Source: Apus apus
Taxonomy: Eukaryota > Chordata > Aves > Apodiformes > Apodidae
Length of the DNA: 64,000 nucleotides
Assembly (NCBI RefSeq): GCF_020740795.1
Contig: NC_067287.1
Coordinates: forward strand, 18,057,501 to 18,121,500
Direction of reading: 5' to 3'
A program made the position numbers and the translations under genes. How positions within the stretch are numbered: position 1 is the first letter of the stretch; every line of letters begins with the position of its first letter. This document shows positions 39,083 to 64,000 of the stretch, piece after piece. The notes beneath the pieces were generated by a model that was given only the letters and a program-made list of their open reading frames with translations, made no database searches and was not told the DNA's origin.

Positions 39083-41349
39083 CAAAGATAGGTTTCAAAT
39101 GCTCTTCACCATTTCTATTGAATAACTGCAATATTACCTTTTATTAGTACAGACCAGCAATTTGATGTTCTCTATACTTTAAAGAGGGTTTCTTGACACA
39201 GCATCCTAGGACATTTTCCCAAAAGGTCATCAAAATACATGGCTGCTCAGTCATAAAGCTTTTAGGTTAGACATTATTCCAGCAACTCAGTGTAAATGTC
39301 ACACTCTGCTGAAGACATATTCCCATTCTTTGGCAAGAACACTGTGCAAGGCAAATAAATTAAGCACATGAAAAACAATGAAGCAAAACTGACAGCAGCA
39401 TGATGTGCTTGTTTATTCATGTTTTATCCCCACAACTGCTGTCTACAAGCCAAGGTAAATGGTGGACAGTTTGGAAGATATGTACTCTGATTGCCTTAGG
39501 AAACAAACAGATATAAGGGCAGATTAAAAATGAAACAGCTAATGCATCCCTCAGGAAAGAGGTACCTTCTGTTATTTTATTTGACACATTTTCCTGAAAT
39601 GTTCCTTACTCCAAGTACTTCCAGAAGCTTCTGACAACAGACCTGTGGACAAGGTGTGAACAACATATTGCATCACTTTGTTACTTATAGTATCCACAAA
39701 GGGCCAATTTATCTGGCCCAATTTCCAGAGTTTATAGGATTTTCAAACATATAAATAAAGGTGCAGAAATGTTAAGACAACTTAGCATATTGATATTTAT
39801 GTGAGACCGATACCATGCTTTTTTGAAAATTGCTCTAGGTTCCCGTTGACACATTCAGGTATCTAAAAACTTTGTCTAAGAGATGAGCTTCATTTTTCTC
39901 TCTTTAACCACAATCTTGGGGTGGTTTCTGTGGTGTTGTACCAATATAAGAAATTGAGAGTTAAATCTCAGTATTTCCAGCTGAATTGTATTCCTTATTT
40001 GTAAAATAACCACATTACTGAGATTACTGTAGTGTGCAGCAAATGCACACAGGACTATATAATCAAAATCTAATTAGCCCCACTTTGTGTTATATTTGCT
40101 TAATGTTAACTTTCTTAGAGCTATAATTTTTTCCTTTAGCCATTATAGCAGTTGAATTTTAATTACATTACCAACAAAAAGCTCATTAACATCACATAAT
40201 TGGCAGCATTTCCAAAAAAACCTGAACTAATTGAGTATTTTCTGAAGAGTTCCCATCAAAGTATAATTTAACCATTACAAACAGCTTGGCAACTACATTT
40301 ACATAAAGATGTGTCTGACGAATGTTCTCATGTGTGGAAAATCAGATTTGATATTGCCATTAACAAAACGAAGGGAGCTGTTACATAGCAAATCACTTCC
40401 ACACTTTAATGATTTTGGCTAAACCCCACGTTTTTGTCAAGAAGGTCAAATGAAGCCGCTTGCTTTTCCGAAAAGAAGCAACAAACAATCTCTGACTAAG
40501 ACTTAGGAAGCAGCTTGCTTTGTAGGAAGACTATTCCACAACCTTTTTCAGGTTATTTTGCACTCTCACTGCCTAACAGCAGAGATGAGAGACTGTGTTA
40601 GACGGACTACAGTTCATATGCAGAAGGCTATCTCAGAATTTTTAAAACACATGACCAGAGAATAATTTAATCTACAGCAGATCTCTGGCTAATTATCTTG
40701 TTCATATACTTATTAAGACAGGGCTGATTTAATTACTACTCAAAAGAATATGAATGTTCCAATCAATACTAGCCTCTAGCATTTAAAAAAGATTCCCTAA
40801 AATAGTTTCACTGCAAACAAAGCAAAGAAAAACTGCATAATCCTTTGATCCCTTCCCTCCATTCTGGGATGAATGACATTGAGATTAATTTGAATGCTAA
40901 AGTGAAGACTAGAGATTAAAAACAGGTCAGTATGGCTCACATATTCTGAATACAGGGAGAAAAATCACTGAGATAAAATAGCTATAATGAATGTTTGGTT
41001 TTCTTATTTAAACGTCAATCCTGAGATTTTTGCAGAATCAAAGTTTCAAATAAGAGTTGAATAAAATTTTAACACAATGCTCAACATTCTGAATAATTAT
41101 CCAGACTTCAGCTTTAAGTAGTGTGTTCCTATCCCTACTTGGATTATTTCCAAGAAACTGGAAAAATCTTGAGAAACTGGTTCTTGTTAGGATGCAAATT
41201 AGCACTTGCAGTGCTTTCTTTGTCCTTTCTCATTTTACAGTTGTAGTTAACAAATGCAAGCATATTCATTTGGCATTGTGCATTTGCAAGGGACCACCTA
41301 TCTTCGAATTGTAGAATGTAAGTTTAAGCAAGAGGGCAATAAAAGCATA

Positions 41350-63733
<22,384 letters not shown>

Positions 63734-64000
63734 CTGAGGAAAAAACCAAACATAATAGTTTATCACTGTAATCTATCTATTTTTTAATCTATTTTAGCAT
63801 TCTACTCTTAGAAACCTTGACATGTACGGAGAGCTATACTAAATAAATAGCACCAAACATATTGCAATACAATTCTGAAAGGCCTTAAGAACTGTCAAAG
63901 CAGGCACACAGATCCCATTTAACTCACTTGCGTTTTTCAGGCATGCATGTGTTTATTTCTTTACATTGTTTGGCACATTGAAGTACCAAATTTTCACCAG

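Larger units (their letters stand above)
33480..41340. other. GCG-FAP intergenic region
   Basis: About 7.9 kb. It contains the GCG upstream region, a GC-rich patch at 35720-35815, a purine/pyrimidine-alternating tract at 37246-37335, a CR1 3' end at about 38822-39082 and a possible old repeat at 37515-37580. No protein-coding exon was recognised. Confidence 0.7.

Overview
The window is vertebrate nuclear DNA, almost certainly from a bird. It is AT-rich, with short exons separated by long introns and consensus GT/AG splice sites. The dispersed repeats include CR1 LINE 3' ends of the avian type, one of which still carries its octamer tail. Three genes lie head to tail on the minus strand in the conserved amniote order DPP4 - GCG - FAP. 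Glucagon has Thr at position 16, which I recall from duck and ostrich (chicken has Ser), and GLP-2 also differs slightly from the chicken sequence I recall. The species is therefore probably not chicken; I cannot name it.

Layout on the + strand coordinates (all genes transcribed right to left). 1-15.6 kb: the 5' half of DPP4, exons 1-10, with its CpG-island promoter at about 15.2-15.76 kb; exons 11 onward, including the catalytic domain, lie left of the window. 15.8-21.6 kb: intergenic. 21.6-33.45 kb: the complete proglucagon gene GCG (TATA box, noncoding exon 1, five coding exons, poly(A) signal), encoding a 188-residue precursor with glucagon, GLP-1 and GLP-2. 33.5-41.35 kb: intergenic, with one CR1 copy and an isolated GC-rich patch. 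41.35-64 kb: the 3' two thirds of FAP, exons 9-26, covering the residues aligned to human 203-760 with the full Ser-Asp-His triad; exons 1-8 lie right of the window.

Functionally, DPP4 and FAP are paralogous type II membrane serine peptidases that cut after Pro or Ala. GLP-1 and GLP-2, made from the gene between them, begin His-Ala and are classic DPP4 substrates. So a hormone precursor sits between its inactivating enzyme and that enzyme's sister. The exon frames of DPP4 and FAP match where both are visible (exon 10 is 104 nt in each).

I assembled every coding exon from its splice sites and checked that the phases join without a frameshift. GCG gives an uninterrupted frame from ATG to TAA; DPP4 exons 1-10 and FAP exons 9-26 also stay open. 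I saw no RNA gene, CRISPR array, bacterial-type system or clearly new gene. The points most worth a second look are an immediate stop on GCG intron-4 retention, a second His-Ala start in N-extended GLP-1, a divergent DPP4 exon 5, an unexplained plus-strand exon-like segment at 445-520, a CpG-rich patch at 35.72-35.82 kb and an imperfect palindromic element at 60.2 kb.
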